Positions 11,620 to 12,978 of a DNA stretch of 12,978 bases are shown here, piece by piece. Origin of the DNA: JAEKLB01 sp050249235. GTDB taxonomy: Bacteria; Actinomycetota; Acidimicrobiia; Acidimicrobiales; CADCSY01. The stretch spans positions 1 through 12,978 of the forward strand of contig JBFWQW010000082.1 in the NCBI GenBank assembly GCA_050249235.1. Direction: 5' to 3'. Made by a program: the position numbers and the translations under genes. Position 1 is the first letter of the stretch, and every line of letters starts with the position of its first letter. The notes under the pieces were generated by a model. The model had not been told where the DNA came from and ran no database searches. It saw only the letters and a program-made list of their open reading frames with translations.

Positions 11620-12978
11620 ATGCCTGACAAGGAGAACACGCAGAGCACGAGCGAGAGCGAGAACCCGGCCATCCCGGCACCCGAGCCGAAGGCCACCCGG
11701 CCGCGGACGAACCGGGACTGGTGGCCGAACCAGCTCGACTTGTCGGTGCTCCACCAGCATCCGACGCAGTCGAGCCCCATGGGCGACGATTTCGACTACA
11801 AGGCGGAGTTCGCCCGTCTCGACGTCGACGCTCTGAAGCGCGACATCGTCGAGGTCATGACGACCTCGCAGGACTGGTGGCCCGCCGACTACGGCCACTA
11901 CGGGCCGCTGTTCATCCGCATGTCGTGGCATGCGGCGGGCACGTACCGCATCGAGGACGGCCGAGGTGGCGCCGGCGACGGGTCGCAGCGGTTCGCGCCG
12001 CTCAACAGCTGGCCCGACAACGCAAACCTCGACAAGGCCCGGCGGCTGCTGTGGCCCGTGAAGAAGAAGTACGGCCGCAAGATCTCCTGGGCCGACCTGC
12101 TCGTGCTAGCCGGCAACGTCGCGCTGGAGTCGATGGGCTTCAAGACCTTCGGCTTCGGCTTCGGGCGGGAGGACATCTGGGAGCCCGAAGAGGTCTTCTG
12201 GGGTCCGGAGGACACCTGGCTCGGAGACGAGCGCTACAGCGGCGACCGCGAGCTCACCGGCCCGTTCGGTGCAGTGCAGATGGGCCTCATCTACGTCAAC
12301 CCGGAGGGCCCGGGCGGCCAGCCGAGTGCGTTGGCAGCAGCCCGCGACATCCGCGAGACGTTCCGGCGGATGGCGATGAACGACGAGGAGACCGTCGCCC
12401 TCATCGCCGGCGGACACAGCTTCGGCAAGACCCACGGCGCCGGTGACCCTGCGCTCGTCGGCCCCGAGCCCGAGGGCGCGCCGATCGAGCAGCAGGGCCT
12501 CGGCTGGAAGAGCGCCTACGGCAGCGGCAAGGCCGGCGATGCCATCACCAGCGGCCTCGAGGGGGCGTGGACCCCGACGCCGATCAACTGGGACAACAGC
12601 TTCTTCGAGACCCTCTTCCGCTACGACTGGGACCTGGTCAAGAGCCCGGCCGGCGCATGGCAGTGGGTGCCGACCGACCCCGACGCAGCCGAGCTCGTGC
12701 CCGACGCGCACGACCCGACGAAGCGTCACGCACCGGTGATGCTGACCACCGACCTGGCGCTGCGCATGGATCCTGCCTACGAGAAGATCTCCCGGCGGTT
12801 CCTCGAACACCCCGATGAGTTCGCGCTCGCATTCGCGAAGGCGTGGTACAAGCTGCTGCATCGGGACATGGGCCCGGTCACCCGGTACCTCGGACCGTGG
12901 GTTCCCGAGCCCCAGCTGTGGCAGGACCCGGTGCCGGCGGTCGATCACGAGCTGATCGACGACACCGACGTCGCCGCC
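11620..12978 (+). CDS. katG: Catalase-peroxidase KatG, 3' end cut by window edge
   Basis: A bifunctional haem enzyme that removes hydrogen peroxide by catalase and peroxidase reactions. The window holds 453 codons with no stop, about three-fifths of a usual 730-750 residue KatG: the complete haem-binding N-terminal domain and the start of the second domain. The distal triad is R100, W103, H104 in FIRMSWHAAGTYR. W103, Y225 (MGLIYVNPEGP) and M251 (FRRMAMND) are the partners of the Met-Tyr-Trp crosslink needed for catalase activity. H266 in AGGHSFGKTHG is the proximal ligand. S311 in DAITSGLE corresponds to S315 of M. tuberculosis KatG. All spacings agree with the mycobacterial enzyme (offset of four residues). 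ATG 11620 is supported by GAGGAG. The N-terminal 30 residues are Ser/Glu/Pro-rich, as often seen. Codons such as GCA, CAT, GAT, CGT, CTA and TTG appear far more than in genes to the left. No fur-type regulator gene is adjacent within the window. Confidence 0.97.
   Translation, partial: MPDKENTQSTSESENPAIPAPEPKATRPRTNRDWWPNQLDLSVLHQHPTQSSPMGDDFDYKAEFARLDVDALKRDIVEVMTTSQDWWPADYGHYGPLFIRMSWHAAGTYRIEDGRGGAGDGSQRFAPLNSWPDNANLDKARRLLWPVKKKYGRKISWADLLVLAGNVALESMGFKTFGFGFGREDIWEPEEVFWGPEDTWLGDERYSGDRELTGPFGAVQMGLIYVNPEGPGGQPSALAAARDIRETFRRMAMNDEETVALIAGGHSFGKTHGAGDPALVGPEPEGAPIEQQGLGWKSAYGSGKAGDAITSGLEGAWTPTPINWDNSFFETLFRYDWDLVKSPAGAWQWVPTDPDAAELVPDAHDPTKRHAPVMLTTDLALRMDPAYEKISRRFLEHPDEFALAFAKAWYKLLHRDMGPVTRYLGPWVPEPQLWQDPVPAVDHELIDDTDVAA

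Noticed and set aside
11439..12948. Minus-strand and frame-shifted open frames opposite katG
   Set aside because: They are shadows of the unbroken katG frame that runs to the window edge.
1..12978. CRISPR array, transposase, integrase, toxin-antitoxin or restriction system
   Set aside because: No spaced repeats, terminal inverted repeats or recognisable proteins of these kinds on either strand.

Overview
The window is chromosomal DNA from a very GC-rich actinobacterium. Markers are an actinobacterial-type coproheme decarboxylase (HemQ), a glucosyl-3-phosphoglycerate synthase, a DUF3263 + LytR_C gene pair, a CIRCE-controlled groEL without groES, and GTG as the commonest start codon. An uncultured or Acidimicrobiia-like lineage is my guess for the class, but nothing here fixes it. 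I see no phage, transposon, CRISPR array or defence locus; most genes are housekeeping or stress genes.

Layout. Positions 1-579 (minus) hold most of hemQ, cut by the left edge. Divergent from it is an ECF sigma factor gene (686-1192), translationally coupled by a GTGA overlap to a single-pass membrane protein (1189-2397) that sits where an anti-sigma factor would. Convergent to that pair is a small TIGR03086/DinB-type protein (2413-2973, minus). Next is groEL (3134-4762, minus) with a strong terminator hairpin behind it and a perfect CIRCE operator in front. Across a roughly 250-bp divergent region lies gpgS (5020-5868, plus), then an AI-2E family membrane protein (5905-7050, minus) and glycerate kinase (7093-8109, minus). 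Thirty-eight bases further, and divergent from glycerate kinase, is a GT20 enzyme resembling trehalose-6-phosphate synthase (8148-9548, plus). It runs tail-to-tail with a 14-base overlap into an otsB-like phosphatase (9535-10320, minus). That phosphatase is the last gene of a tight minus-strand operon DUF3263 - LytR_C protein - otsB. A tRNA-Thr(UGU) gene (11261-11334, plus) follows, then the first 453 codons of katG (11620 to the right edge).

How the genes fit together. GpgS, glycerate kinase, the GT20 enzyme and the OtsB-like phosphatase all make or use phosphorylated glycerate or glucosyl sugars. They suggest a compatible-solute or polysaccharide-precursor block (glucosylglycerate and trehalose, or a trehalose analogue). 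GroEL under CIRCE, KatG and an ECF sigma unit add a general stress theme. HemQ and KatG are, respectively, the last enzyme of coproporphyrin-dependent haem synthesis and a haem enzyme.

The most noteworthy points are the GT20 enzyme's altered donor-loop signature (LSKN where OtsA has DYSKG), the ECF unit whose membrane partner lacks a zinc anti-sigma motif, a recurring TAnnnT box 6-7 bases before a start codon that suggests leaderless transcripts, a hairpin with a possible short ORF in the gpgS leader, and the lower GC content of katG beside a tRNA gene.
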